Assembly: GCF_017603965.1 (NCBI RefSeq)
Contig: NZ_CP071955.1
Location: 2,914,001 to 2,978,000, forward strand
Direction: 5' to 3'
DNA length: 64,000 nt
Source of the DNA: Xanthomonas fragariae
GTDB taxonomy: Bacteria > Pseudomonadota > Gammaproteobacteria > Xanthomonadales > Xanthomonadaceae
Shown here: one piece after another, positions 1 to 8,526 of the stretch
Layout: the number at the start of each line of letters is the position of its first letter
How positions within the stretch are numbered: position 1 is the stretch's first letter
Translations under genes and position numbers: made by a program
Notes under the pieces: model-generated
Seen by the model: the letters and a program-made list of their open reading frames with translations, nothing else
What the model was told of the DNA's origin: nothing
The model's database searches: none

Positions 1-452
1 ACCAGCGCGCCGGTCGTGGTTCCGGCCCAGATATCACCATCGAACGCAGCGATGCTGTAGATTTTGCCGTCTTTCATCGATGGATAATCGACGGCGCGGT
101 AATGCCGGAAGCGACTGCGACCGGCGTCCATCACGCTCAGCGTCTTGCCGCACCCGATCCAGATCCTGTCCAACGCATCGATGTGGAGCGCCTGGATCGC
201 GTTGCAGGGCAACGACGCAGGATCGGTCGGGTCGTGACGCCAGGTTCTGAATCCTGCACCGTCGTAACGCACAAGGCCATCCAAGGTGCCGAGCCACAGG
301 TAGCCGGCACGATCCTGGTTGATGGCAATCACCATGGTCGACGGGAGCCCTTCGCTGGGACCCACGATCCGAAAGCGCGGTATCTCCGGAATCTTCGCCG
401 CGCACGGCAACACACCCAGCAGCAACACCAGCACAACGACAAGCGCACGCAT
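1..452 (-). CDS. Two-component regulator propeller-domain protein, N-terminal part (cut by window edge)
   Basis: Reading on the minus strand from the ATG at 452 gives an open frame that leaves the window at position 1. It starts with a hydrophobic signal peptide (MRALVVVLVLLLGV...) and then enters propeller repeats. Visible marks are GPSEGLPSTMV, INQDRAGYLWLGTLDGLVRYDG and DALDRIWIGCG, the WxGTxxGLxRYDG pattern of Reg_prop sensors. In Xanthomonas such periplasmic propellers are usually fused to a histidine kinase or GGDEF output domain; that part lies outside the window, so the output type is unknown. It is transcribed divergently from the yceI operon, with about 96 bp between the two starts. 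Confidence 0.75.
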   Translation of the reverse strand, partial: MRALVVVLVLLLGVLPCAAKIPEIPRFRIVGPSEGLPSTMVIAINQDRAGYLWLGTLDGLVRYDGAGFRTWRHDPTDPASLPCNAIQALHIDALDRIWIGCGKTLSVMDAGRSRFRHYRAVDYPSMKDGKIYSIAAFDGDIWAGTTTGAL

Positions 453-548
453 GTGGGCATCCCTTCCACGTCCAGCCAACATGCTCGCAACGGATCGTTG
501 CGAGCGCAAGCGGCGCGCGCGTCGTCGGGATGTGTCTAGAATCGGCCC

Positions 549-1202
549 ATGACAACCTTCGCCCGCCTGTTGGTGTTTCCCGCTCTGGTAGTGACCAGCC
601 TTGCCGCTACCGCTGCGCCGGTGCGCTACGCACTGGATCCGGTGCATACCCGAGTGTTGTTCGCAGTCGAGCATTCCGGTTTTTCCAAGGCATTGGGGAC
701 CGTTTCCGGAAGTAATGGCACGTTGGTCTTCGACCCGGACGACTGGGCCGCAGCGCGCCTTGACGTCACCGTCCCGCTGCGCCGCGCCGACCTGGGCGAT
801 ACCAAGTGGACCGACGCCACCTTGGCACGCAACCTACTCGACGCCGAGCGGTTTCCCGACGCGCATTTCGTCTCGACCCGCGTCGAAGCCAGCGGCCAAA
901 ACCACGCCAAAGTCACCGGTAACCTGACCCTGCGCGGGGTGACCCGCCCGGTCACCCTAGAGGTCACCCTCAATGCGCTCAAACGCCATCCGCTGCCGCC
1001 GTTCCGACGCACCGCCGGCTTCTCTGCCACCGCCACACTGAGCCGTGCGGAGTTCGGGATCGATGCGTGGAAATCGATGATCGGCGACAAGGTGGAACTG
1101 CGGATCGAAGCCGAAGCCGTACGCGAAGGCCGGGAAGACGACGCGCCCGAACCGCAGACAGCCCCCGCCACGCCTGACGCCGCAGCCAGCGCGGAGTCCT
1201 GA
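549..1202 (+). CDS. YceI family periplasmic protein
   Basis: A 217-residue protein with a signal peptide (about residues 1-23, ending in AATAAP) and a YceI/lipocalin-like barrel. The family is recognised from the opening YALDPVHTRVLFAVEHSGFS, the central TLARNLLDAERFPDAHF and GNLTLRGVTRPV, and the closing GDKVELRIEAEA. YceI proteins bind isoprenoid-type lipids in the periplasm. The C-terminal tail is rich in Ala, Pro and Glu and looks unstructured. It is the first gene of a tight trio with cytochrome b561 (2 bp gap) and a second YceI. This arrangement suggests a shared redox or quinone-related role, which is an inference. Confidence 0.88.
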   Translation: MTTFARLLVFPALVVTSLAATAAPVRYALDPVHTRVLFAVEHSGFSKALGTVSGSNGTLVFDPDDWAAARLDVTVPLRRADLGDTKWTDATLARNLLDAERFPDAHFVSTRVEASGQNHAKVTGNLTLRGVTRPVTLEVTLNALKRHPLPPFRRTAGFSATATLSRAEFGIDAWKSMIGDKVELRIEAEAVREGREDDAPEPQTAPATPDAAASAES

Positions 1203-1204
1203 GC

Positions 1205-1768
1205 ATGAGCCTGAAGAACGTCGAACGCTGGGGCGGTGTCAGCCAGACCCTGCACTGGCTAATCGCGCTGTTGATTTTGGTCCTGGGCATTGTGGGCCTG
1301 ACCATGGGCGAGTTGCCCAGGACGCCGAAATATTTCTGGGTCTACACCGCACACAAATCGGTGGGCCTGACCGTGTTGGCACTGGTGATCGTACGGCTCG
1401 GCTGGCGCATCCATGCGGGTGCACCGCCGCCGGTGGCCGGCACGCCGCGCTGGCAGAAACGCATCGCCGGCCTTACCCACTGGCTGTTGTACGCAATGCT
1501 CTTCGCCATGCCACTGTCGGGCTGGTTATACGACTCCACCAGCGGCTTGCGTCCATTCCGTTGGTTCGGTCTGTTTGCGGTCCCTAAGCTCAGCCCGCCG
1601 GACGAACGATTGCGCGCGATTGCGCACTTCATCCACACGTGGGGCTTCTGGCTGTTGATTGCCATGGTGCTGACGCACGCCGGTGCCGCGCTCTACCACC
1701 ACCTGTTCCAGCGTGATGCCACCTTGGCCCGGATGTTGCCGCACGGCTGGCTCTCTTCCAAACCCTAA
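1205..1768 (+). CDS. Cytochrome b561 (CybB family)
   Basis: A 187-residue inner-membrane protein with four hydrophobic segments, the standard size for bacterial cytochrome b561. The expected haem-ligand histidines are in place: QTLHW near residue 17, YTAHKSVG near residue 50, and a pair in the third and fourth helices (HFIHTWGFW and LTHAGAALYHH). The family oxidises quinol or passes electrons to periplasmic acceptors. The start codon lies 2 bp after the stop of the upstream yceI gene and the stop lies 9 bp before the next yceI gene, so the three are almost certainly co-transcribed. The pairing of b561 with YceI is common in proteobacteria. Confidence 0.9.
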   Translation: MSLKNVERWGGVSQTLHWLIALLILVLGIVGLTMGELPRTPKYFWVYTAHKSVGLTVLALVIVRLGWRIHAGAPPPVAGTPRWQKRIAGLTHWLLYAMLFAMPLSGWLYDSTSGLRPFRWFGLFAVPKLSPPDERLRAIAHFIHTWGFWLLIAMVLTHAGAALYHHLFQRDATLARMLPHGWLSSKP

Positions 1769-1777
1769 GGATTGCAC

Positions 1778-2347
1778 ATGTCGTCCAAGTTGTTTGCCTC
1801 TCCGCTGCTAATTGCTACCGCATTGGTTGCCACTTTCGCCGCAGCGCCGGTGCTTGCCGCCGATTACGTCCAGGCGCCCGGCTCGTCGCTGGTGTTTGCC
1901 AGCAAGTACGACGGCGAAGTGTTCACCGGCAGTTTCCCGCGCTTCGACACCACGCTGAGCTTCGATCCGACCAACCTGGCTGGTGCCAAACTGGATGTAC
2001 GCATTGCGCTGGCCGGTGCCAAGAGCGGCAACGACGACCGCGATTCGACCCTGCAGGGGCCGGATTTCTTCAATGTCGCCAAGTTCGCCACCGCGCGTTA
2101 TCGCGCAGACAAGTTTCGTGCACTCGGCGGCAACCAGTACGCCGCCGACGGTACGCTGGAGCTGCGCGGCGTCAGCAAGCCGGTCACGCTCACCTTTACC
2201 TGGACTTCCGGCGCGCAGCCGGTGCTGGCAGGCAAGGCAGTGGTGAAACGGCTGGACTTCGCCGTGGGCAGCGGCGACTGGGCCGATACCAAGACCATTC
2301 CCAACGAAACCGCGATCAGCACCAAGGTCGTGTTGAAGACGAAGTAA
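1778..2347 (+). CDS. YceI family periplasmic protein (second copy)
   Basis: A 189-residue YceI protein with a clear signal peptide (MSSKLFASPLLIA... cleaved near VLAAD). Family marks are PGSSLVFASKYDGEVFTGSF, GPDFFNVAKFATARY and DGTLELRGVSKPVTL. I use the ATG at 1778 rather than the in-frame TTG at 1772, because an AAGG ribosome-binding site at 1767-1770 is correctly spaced for the ATG. It differs clearly from the first YceI of the operon, so the pair is an old duplication and not a recent one. A rho-independent terminator follows at about 2379-2414 and ends the operon. Confidence 0.88.
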   Translation: MSSKLFASPLLIATALVATFAAAPVLAADYVQAPGSSLVFASKYDGEVFTGSFPRFDTTLSFDPTNLAGAKLDVRIALAGAKSGNDDRDSTLQGPDFFNVAKFATARYRADKFRALGGNQYAADGTLELRGVSKPVTLTFTWTSGAQPVLAGKAVVKRLDFAVGSGDWADTKTIPNETAISTKVVLKTK

Positions 2348-2378
2348 CGCCACCGGCCGCAACCGGACGCGGCCATCG

Positions 2379-2414
2379 AACGGCGGATTAGCTCGTCAGC
2401 TCAGCCGTTTTTTT
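2379..2414 (+). terminator. Rho-independent terminator of the yceI-cybB-yceI operon
   Basis: AACGGC pairs with GCCGTT around an inner AGCT/AGCT stem, followed directly by a run of seven T. It lies about 30 bp after the last yceI stop codon. Confidence 0.75.
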
Positions 2415-2509
2415 GTGCCCTGGCGGTGGATGACACCGCACGACAGCTAGACCAGGTATCCATCTCAAGGACGGCGATGCGCACTCACACCACGCCCGGT
2501 GCGGAACAA

Positions 2510-2540
<31 letters not shown>

Positions 2541-2542
2541 TA

Positions 2543-2776
2543 TCAACGCACAGCGGCATCCAGCCACGCACGCAAACGCTGCCAATCGAACGGCCAAGCC
2601 AACTCGCGACCAAGCGCATCGCGCAGCACCGGAACGCGCTCACCATAAGCGAGTTCAAGCGCCGCATCGTCATCGATAAAGACGCTGCTGAACTCGCCTG
2701 CGCGCGCCTGCACCAGCACTTCCACGGCCTGGTCGCACAGGTGGCAAGCGTCGCGCTGATAGAGAATCAAGGCCAT
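2543..2776 (-). CDS. Glutaredoxin-family protein
   Basis: A 77-residue thioredoxin-fold protein with a CHLC redox motif at residues 11-14 (LILYQRDACHLC). The cis-proline region appears as YGERVPVLRDALG near residue 45. Small proteins of this glutaredoxin-like (DUF836 type) group are thought to act as thiol-disulphide oxidoreductases; the partner is unknown. The gene stands alone, with the repeat array immediately downstream. The opposite strand upstream carries the broken sdaA gene. Confidence 0.8.
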   Translation of the reverse strand: MALILYQRDACHLCDQAVEVLVQARAGEFSSVFIDDDAALELAYGERVPVLRDALGRELAWPFDWQRLRAWLDAAVR

Positions 2777-2862
2777 CGCACATCCCTCAATGCTGCGCTG
2801 CAGCCGTGCCGCAATTGCTGGCCGACTAGAATAGCCGCCTTCCGCTCACCTCTTCGGCAAGC

Positions 2863-3990
2863 ATGTCTGTTGGCACGTTCGACCTGTTCAAGATCGGCAT
2901 CGGTCCGAGTTCCTCACACACGGTGGGTCCGATGCGCGCCGCCGAGCGCTTCGTGCACGGCTGGCTGCTCGACGCCGGACGCCTGCAGGACGTGGTGCGC
3001 ATCCGTGCCGAAATGTTTGGTTCGCTGGCCTTGACCGGCCGCGGCCATGGCACCGACAGGCCGTGTTGCTCGGATTGGAAGGCCACCGCCCGAATCTGAT
3101 CAACCCGGACATCATCCCCGCCACGCTGGAGCGCATCCGCGCCAGCAAGCGCATCAGCTTGATGGGCCAGCACACCATCGCTTTCGACGAAAAACCCGAT
3201 CTGCCGATGAACAAGCGGCAGAAACTACCGCACCACACCAACGGCATGCGCTTCACCGCCTACGATGCCGATGACGGTGTGATCGCCACGCGCCATTACT
3301 GCTCCGTCGGCGGTGGCTTTGTGGTCAACCAGGACAACGCCGACGACGACCGCATCGTGGCCGACGAAACACCGCTGCCCTATTCGTTCCTCAACGGCGA
3401 CGAACTGCCGGCGCAGTGCGCGCGTAGCGGCCTGAGCATTGCCGCGCTCATATTCGAAAACGAAAAAAGCTGGCGTAGCAAAGACGAAATCCGCGCGGGC
3501 CTGCGCCAACTATGGAATGCGATGCAATCCTGTGTGGGGCGCGGCATCCGTGAAGAAGGCACGCTGCCTGGCGGCTTGAACGTTTCGCGGCGCGCACCGG
3601 CAATGTATCGCGAACTTGCGTCAAAACCGGAAGCGGCGATGCGCGATCCGTTGACCACGCTGAATTAGGTCAATCTTTACGCACTCGCTATCAACGAAGA
3701 GAACGCAGCCGGCGATCGCGTGGTCACTGCGCCGACCATCGGCATGCAGCACAACCTCGGCCTCGCCTGGGACCCGATCGGCGGGCTGGTGCAGATCGCG
3801 TGCATCGAACGCAACGCGATGGTCGCAGTCAAGGCGATCAACGCTAGCCGCATGGCCATGCGCGGCGACGGCAAGCACAAGATGTCGCTGGACAAAGTCA
3901 TCAAGACAATGGGCGACACCGGCCGCGATATGCGGGACAAATACAAGGAAACCAGCCGTGGCGGCCTGGCAGTGGACGTGATCGGCCGAG
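2863..3990 (+). pseudogene. sdaA: L-serine dehydratase (sdaA), broken
   Basis: The reading frame begins well ([19 protein letters not shown], the SSSHTVGPM motif of the iron-sulphur L-serine ammonia-lyase that makes pyruvate). A one-base loss near 3057-3061 (AGGCCG where AGGGCCG is expected) then shifts the frame. The second frame continues through [17 protein letters not shown] and CSVGGGFVV to an in-frame TAG at 3666. After the stop, homology resumes with [15 protein letters not shown] and VVTAPT, then jumps straight to IGMQHNLGL. This means roughly 90 codons carrying the remaining Fe-S cysteines are deleted. The end reads GGLAVDVIG and runs on without the normal stop, abutting the convergent gene at 4008. 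Three independent lesions make this a clear pseudogene. Confidence 0.9.
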
Positions 3991-4007
3991 CCCGCGTTGG
4001 GGGCGCA

Positions 4008-4760
4008 TCAGCTCGTCTCCGACGATGCCAGCGACGATGCGACATCCGCGCGGCTTCTTGCAAGTTCCAAAAGATGACCAATCAGCGCGGATGCATTGTC
4101 GCCATGGCCGCTGGCCGCACGCCAAAGATCAGGATCCAAGCGCATTTTCTGTTCCGTCGCAATATGATGCAGATCCTTGGCAAGCGCGTTCAATTCAGCC
4201 TCGCTCATCTCGAACTCGCCTTGCTCTTCCCCGGATATGGTGACCAAATCCAGCGCCTCGTACAAACACGCTTCACTCGTTCCCAATTCTTTTGCCCTGC
4301 CAGCGACCGTGACAGGTCGTGAGGAAAGCACTGATGCATACCAGCGCGCGCTGCTTTGGGCATATCGCGCCATCTGCTCGACGCCGCGTAGCCCGATATG
4401 CCCCACAAGACCGCAGCCACCCGCGATCGCCCAGCAGGCTCGCACGTTTGGATCGTTTCTGGCGATGCTGTACGCAAACAAGGCCGGAGCTAGACGCATC
4501 GCGCTATTGGGGACCACGCGTAAGGTAGCAGCTGTGGTTGCGACACTCTCTGCAACGCGCTCGCCAAGAGACGCGCGCGGGGGCCGAAAAGGTGCCGGAT
4601 GCACGGGCCGCCGTGGAAAACTTCGCGCCAATTGCGCATTGACGTGGTGGTCGACTTGCTGAGGCAACACGTGGCCTCCATGCTCGGCAGATGAGTGGGC
4701 ATCGTGTGTCGCCTCTGTTTTGCCAGTGCGCGAAAATGGCATCAATGTGGTTGGCCTCAT
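4008..4760 (-). CDS. Candidate type III effector, paralogue of the protein at 42231-42995
   Basis: I do not recognise this ~250-residue protein by name. Its C-terminal third matches the protein at 42231-42995: both read ARxxELG, an acidic [20 protein letters not shown] segment, LWxAASGxGDxAxAL and [16 protein letters not shown] endings. The N-terminus is Ser/Pro/Arg-rich and lacks a signal peptide, as in type III effectors; two hydrophobic stretches occur mid-protein (around ALFAYSIA and [16 protein letters not shown]). The start at 4760 is chosen over 4766 because AGGAGG at 4768-4773 is 7 bp from it, and because it aligns with the MRP start of the paralogue. A degenerate PIP box lies about 70 bp upstream. 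Effector status is inferred. Confidence 0.65.
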   Translation of the reverse strand: MRPTTLMPFSRTGKTEATHDAHSSAEHGGHVLPQQVDHHVNAQLARSFPRRPVHPAPFRPPRASLGERVAESVATTAATLRVVPNSAMRLAPALFAYSIARNDPNVRACWAIAGGCGLVGHIGLRGVEQMARYAQSSARWYASVLSSRPVTVAGRAKELGTSEACLYEALDLVTISGEEQGEFEMSEAELNALAKDLHHIATEQKMRLDPDLWRAASGHGDNASALIGHLLELARSRADVASSLASSETS

Positions 4761-4832
4761 CAGCATGCCTCCTGCTCAACGATTAGGTTCGATGCATTCA
4801 AACCCGATTCGAAGATGCAGTCCGCCTAAGCT

Positions 4833-4857
4833 CTGAAATGCGTGCGCGTTGAGCGAA
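4833..4857 (-). promoter_or_regulatory. Degenerate PIP box (TTCGC-N15-TTCAG)
   Basis: On the minus strand TTCGC (4857-4853) is followed after exactly 15 bases by TTCAG (4837-4833); the HrpX consensus is TTCGB-N15-TTCGB. The distance to the start codon (72 bp to 4760) matches that of the perfect PIP box in front of the paralogous gene (70 bp). One half-site deviates, so function is uncertain. Confidence 0.45.
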
Positions 4858-5043
4858 ACAGAACTAGGCTCCCTACCGAGCATCTGCAAGTACATGGCCA
4901 GCTTACCCACCGCAGCACGACCTACGCAGCAAACTGGTCCGCCATTGCACGCGCACCAGCACACGCACACGCACTGATGCGTTGTACGCAATCACCACAC
5001 CCACATGTGTACCGTTGCAGGCTGGATTCAGAAGGAAATTGCG

Positions 5044-6039
5044 ATGCGACAGCTTGTGTGCACCCTCGCCCTTGCCATGGCCTGCAGCCCGCTGATGGCG
5101 CGGGAAACCAGTTACGGCCCGCGCCTGGAAGGCTTCGACTACCCATACCCGGTCAAGACCTACGCGTTCACCTCGCAACAGCAGCCGCTGGAAATGGCGT
5201 ACCTGGATGTCGCGCCCACCGGCAAGCCCAACGGACATACCACCGTACTGCTGCATGGCAAGAATTTCTGCGCAGCCACCTGGGAACAGGCCATCGCCGC
5301 GTTGAGCCAGGCCGGCTACCGCGTCATCGCGCCGGACCAAGTGGGCTTTTGCAAATCCAGCAAGCCTGCCGCCTATCAATTTTCGTTCGCGCAGCTGGCC
5401 GACAACACGCATGCATTGCTGGAAAAATTAGGCATCGAACGCGCGTTGGTGGTCGGACATTCGATGGGCGGCATGCTCGCGATCCGTTATGCGCTGATGT
5501 ACCCGCAAGCCACCGAGCATCTGGCACTGGTCGACCCGATCGGCCTGGAAGACTGGAAGGCCGAAGGCATTCCGTGGCGCAGCGTCGATGCCTGGTATGA
5601 CAACGAACTGAAGACCAGCTTGGAAGGGATCAAGAAATATCAAATGGACGTGTACTACGCTGGCCAATGGAAGCCAGAGTTCGAACGCTGGGCGCGCATG
5701 CAGGCGGGCATGTATCTGGGCAACGGCAGGCAGGCGGTGGCATGGAATCAGGCGCTGACCTACGACATGGTGTTCAACCAGCCGGTGGTGTACGAGCTGC
5801 CCAAGCTGGCGGTGCCGACGACGCTGTTCATCGGCCTCAAGGACCGCACCGCGATCGGCAAGGACACTGCGCCCCCAGAGGTCAAGGCGCGCGTCGGCGA
5901 TTATGCAAAGTTGGGCCAGCGTGCTGCTCAAGCGATTCCGAACGTGAAACTGGTCGAGTTCGCCGACCTTGGGCACTCGCCGCAGATGCAGGATGCGAAA
6001 CGCTTCAATGCCGCATTATTGAAGGCGATTGCGCAGTGA
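5044..6039 (+). CDS. Secreted alpha/beta hydrolase
   Basis: A 331-residue alpha/beta-fold hydrolase with a signal peptide (MRQLVCTLALAMACSPLMA). The oxyanion region is LLHGKNFCAATW and the nucleophile elbow is VVGHSMGGML (GHSMG). The acid is probably in the FIGLKDRTAIGK segment, and the catalytic His is in FADLGHSPQMQ. The ATG at 5044 is preceded by GAAGGAAAT and directly starts the signal peptide, so it is preferred to upstream in-frame starts. The substrate is unknown. It stands alone: the nearest upstream gene is divergent, and a partial copy of the dispersed repeat follows. Confidence 0.85.
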   Translation: MRQLVCTLALAMACSPLMARETSYGPRLEGFDYPYPVKTYAFTSQQQPLEMAYLDVAPTGKPNGHTTVLLHGKNFCAATWEQAIAALSQAGYRVIAPDQVGFCKSSKPAAYQFSFAQLADNTHALLEKLGIERALVVGHSMGGMLAIRYALMYPQATEHLALVDPIGLEDWKAEGIPWRSVDAWYDNELKTSLEGIKKYQMDVYYAGQWKPEFERWARMQAGMYLGNGRQAVAWNQALTYDMVFNQPVVYELPKLAVPTTLFIGLKDRTAIGKDTAPPEVKARVGDYAKLGQRAAQAIPNVKLVEFADLGHSPQMQDAKRFNAALLKAIAQ

Positions 6040-6064
6040 TTGGAGGCCAGGCATGACACACGGC

Positions 6065-6136
6065 CTGGGCAACTGCCGATTCCGAATACCGGCCACGCCC
6101 ACCTGGCGATTGCGCAGTAGTTTTGTTAGCCGCTCT
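6065..6136 (+). repeat. Dispersed inverted repeat family, partial copy F
   Basis: The right half of the ~145-bp family described at 23943: CCGATTCCGAATACCGGCC..., CACCTGGCG and the terminal TTTTGTTAGCCGCTCT. The left half is missing. It starts within 30 bp of the hydrolase stop codon. Confidence 0.75.
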
Positions 6137-6223
6137 TATGTAAAGCGACAGGTTGATTGTCTGCGCAGGCAGTGACAGTCAGATCCACAGACAGGCCTTG
6201 CCTCTTTCTGGATCGTCCAATCG

Positions 6224-7312
6224 TCACCCCGCAACGATCCGCAGCACATCATCCAGCAACGCCGCTGCAGTCACTTCGGCGCCAGCGCCGGGCCCCTGGA
6301 TCAATAACGGCTGTTGGCGATAGCGATCGCTACTGATGGCGACACGGTTATCGGTGCCGGAGCCACCGGCAAGCGGATGATCCAGCGCCAACTCACGCAG
6401 GCCGACGCTTGTCCCATGCGCATCCACGCGACCGACGAAGCGTAAGCAACGCCCTGCGGCGCGTGCCTGTTGCCAGCGTGCATCCACGCCCGCATTCAGT
6501 GCATCCATCTGCGTATCCAACTCGACAAGCGACAGCCTTGCGATGCTGGCCGGCACCAGCGATTCCACATGCACCTGCTCGGCCTCCAGCTGCCAACCGG
6601 CCGCACGCGCCAGGATCAACAACTTGCGCCGCACATCCTCGCCGGATAGATCGATCCGCGGGTCCGGCTCGGTGTAACCGACTGCCATCGCCTCACGCAC
6701 GCACTCGGAAAACGCGCCACTGCCATCGTAGCGATGAAACAACCACCCCAACGATCCTGACAACACACCTTCGATCGAATGAATATGATCGCCGCCAGCC
6801 ACCAGCGCGCGCACGCTGCTCAACACCGGCAGCCCAGCACCTACAGTCGCGCTATCGCCGTAGTGCGCACCACTGGCATGACGCGCCGCGTGCAATGCCT
6901 GCGCACGCGACAATGCGGTGCCCTGTGCCAGCTTGTTGGCAGTGACCACGTGCACACCACGCAACAGCCATTCGACGTGCCAATCGGCCACCACGTCGCT
7001 GGCGGTCGCGTCCACCAGCACATCGCCGGCATGCAGCGCAGCGGTTTGTGCCCACGGTTGCAACACCGCCTGGCCGCGCGGCGCGGCATTGGCCAGTTGC
7101 AGCGCCTGTTCTGCACTGACGCCACAGTCGTGAGCGATACGCGAATTGGCCAGCCAATCGAAGCGCGGCAAGCGCAGCTGGCGCTCCTGGAGCGCGGTAT
7201 AGCGCGTCACGAAGGCGCGGCCCACGGTGCCAGTGCCAAGCAAGGCCAGGCGTGGCGTGGGCGTCACTGTTGCCGCCGACGCACGGCGCGAAACAGGCAG
7301 CACACTGCTCAC
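6224..7312 (-). CDS. hom: Homoserine dehydrogenase
   Basis: A 362-residue NAD(P)-dependent enzyme reducing aspartate semialdehyde to homoserine. The nucleotide-binding motif LLGTGTVGRAF is near residues 24-34. The HDH signature region reads VTANKLAQG, then GDSATVGAGLPVL and EGVLSGSLGWLF; YTEPDPRIDLSGEDVRRKL covers the catalytic segment. No aspartokinase or ACT domain is present, so it is a monofunctional short form. It begins with GTG, overlapping the metB stop by 4 bp (GTGA). It is the last gene of metX-metB-hom, placing homoserine supply together with its acylation and conversion to cystathionine. Confidence 0.92.
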   Translation of the reverse strand: MSSVLPVSRRASAATVTPTPRLALLGTGTVGRAFVTRYTALQERQLRLPRFDWLANSRIAHDCGVSAEQALQLANAAPRGQAVLQPWAQTAALHAGDVLVDATASDVVADWHVEWLLRGVHVVTANKLAQGTALSRAQALHAARHASGAHYGDSATVGAGLPVLSSVRALVAGGDHIHSIEGVLSGSLGWLFHRYDGSGAFSECVREAMAVGYTEPDPRIDLSGEDVRRKLLILARAAGWQLEAEQVHVESLVPASIARLSLVELDTQMDALNAGVDARWQQARAAGRCLRFVGRVDAHGTSVGLRELALDHPLAGGSGTDNRVAISSDRYRQQPLLIQGPGAGAEVTAAALLDDVLRIVAG

Positions 7313-8526
7313 GCGTCGACCTGTTTGCGGGTTGCAGTGGTCAGGGTCGCCTGGGCGCGTGCCAGCCCGGCGCGCAGATCGATCAGCAGGTCTTCGGCCG
7401 ATTCGATACCGATCGACAACCGCAGCAAACCATCGGAAATACCGGCTGCAGCCCGTGCTTCAGCGGTCATCGCTACATGCGTCATCGATGCCGGATGCGC
7501 GATCAGGCTTTCCACACCGCCCAGCGATTCTGCCAGGGTGAAATAGCGCAAGCCGTCGACGAACGCGCGCACAGCAGCTTCGCCACCTTCCAGTTCAAAA
7601 CTCATCATCGCGCCAAAACCCTTCTGCTGGCGCGCGGCCAATGCATGCCCCGGATGCGCCGCAAGACCCGGAAAATACACTTGATTGACCACCGCATGCC
7701 CGTCCAGCAATTCGGCAATTGCGTCGGCGTTTTCCTGATGCACGCGCAGACGTGCATCCAGCGTGCGCAGACCGCGCAAGGTGAGAAATGCATCGAACGG
7801 CGAGCCGGTCAGGCCCAGCGCATTGGCCCACCACACCAGTTGCCGATGCAACTCAGGGTCACGCGCAACCACCGCACCGCCCACCACATCGCTGTGGCCA
7901 TTGATGTATTTGGTAGTGGAATGCAGCACCAGATCGGCGCCGAATTCCAACGGCTTTTGCAGTGCCGGCGACAGGAACGTGTTGTCTACCACCGTCAACG
8001 CACCAACCTTGTTCGCAGCTTCGATGACGAAACGCAGATCGGTGATGCGAAGCAAAGGATTGGACGGCGTCTCGATCAATACCAGCTTGGGCGAATGCGC
8101 CAACGCATCGGCCAGCGAGCGCGGGTCGGTGAGGTCGGCGGTGATCAGTGCGAAGTGGCCCTTCTTCGCCAGCGCGTTGAACAAGCGCCAACTGCCGCCG
8201 TACGCATCGTGTGGCACCACCAGTGTATCGCCGGGCTGCAGCAGCGCATTGAGCACCAGGGTGATCGCGCCCATGCCAGTGGAGGTGATCACACCGCCCG
8301 CGCCGCCTTCCAGCTCGGACAGCGCTTCGCCGAGCAGATCGCGGGTGGGATTGCCGCTGCGCGTGTAATCGTACTGGCGCTTGTTGCCGAAGCCATCGAA
8401 GGAGAAGTTCGACGACAGCACGATCGGCGGTGTCACCGCACCATAGGCGGTATCGCGATCGATACCGGCGCGGACGGCGGCAGTGGCAGCAGTACAAGGG
8501 GCGTCGGTGGGGTCACGAAAGCTCAT
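7309..8526 (-). CDS. metB: Cystathionine gamma-synthase / O-succinylhomoserine (thiol)-lyase
   Basis: A 405-residue PLP enzyme of the Cys/Met metabolism family. The PLP lysine sits in LVLHSTTKYINGHSDV at about residue 205. Other family marks are YDYTRSGNPTRDLLGEALSELEGG, TSTGMGAITLVLNALLQPGD, IETPSNPLLRI and the C-terminal ESLGGVESLIAHPASMTH. It condenses an activated homoserine with cysteine (or sulphide). The start overlaps the metX stop by 4 bp and the stop overlaps hom by 4 bp, so translation is coupled across the operon. All three genes lie behind the SAM-I riboswitch. Confidence 0.92.
   Translation of the reverse strand: MSFRDPTDAPCTAATAAVRAGIDRDTAYGAVTPPIVLSSNFSFDGFGNKRQYDYTRSGNPTRDLLGEALSELEGGAGGVITSTGMGAITLVLNALLQPGDTLVVPHDAYGGSWRLFNALAKKGHFALITADLTDPRSLADALAHSPKLVLIETPSNPLLRITDLRFVIEAANKVGALTVVDNTFLSPALQKPLEFGADLVLHSTTKYINGHSDVVGGAVVARDPELHRQLVWWANALGLTGSPFDAFLTLRGLRTLDARLRVHQENADAIAELLDGHAVVNQVYFPGLAAHPGHALAARQQKGFGAMMSFELEGGEAAVRAFVDGLRYFTLAESLGGVESLIAHPASMTHVAMTAEARAAAGISDGLLRLSIGIESAEDLLIDLRAGLARAQATLTTATRKQVDA

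Noticed and set aside
4788..4812. TTCGA-N15-TTCGA on the plus strand upstream of the alpha/beta hydrolase, resembling a PIP box
   Set aside because: The fifth base of each half is A, which the HrpX consensus (TTCGB) excludes, and the start codon is over 230 bp away. The hydrolase has a Sec signal peptide; I treat the match as chance.
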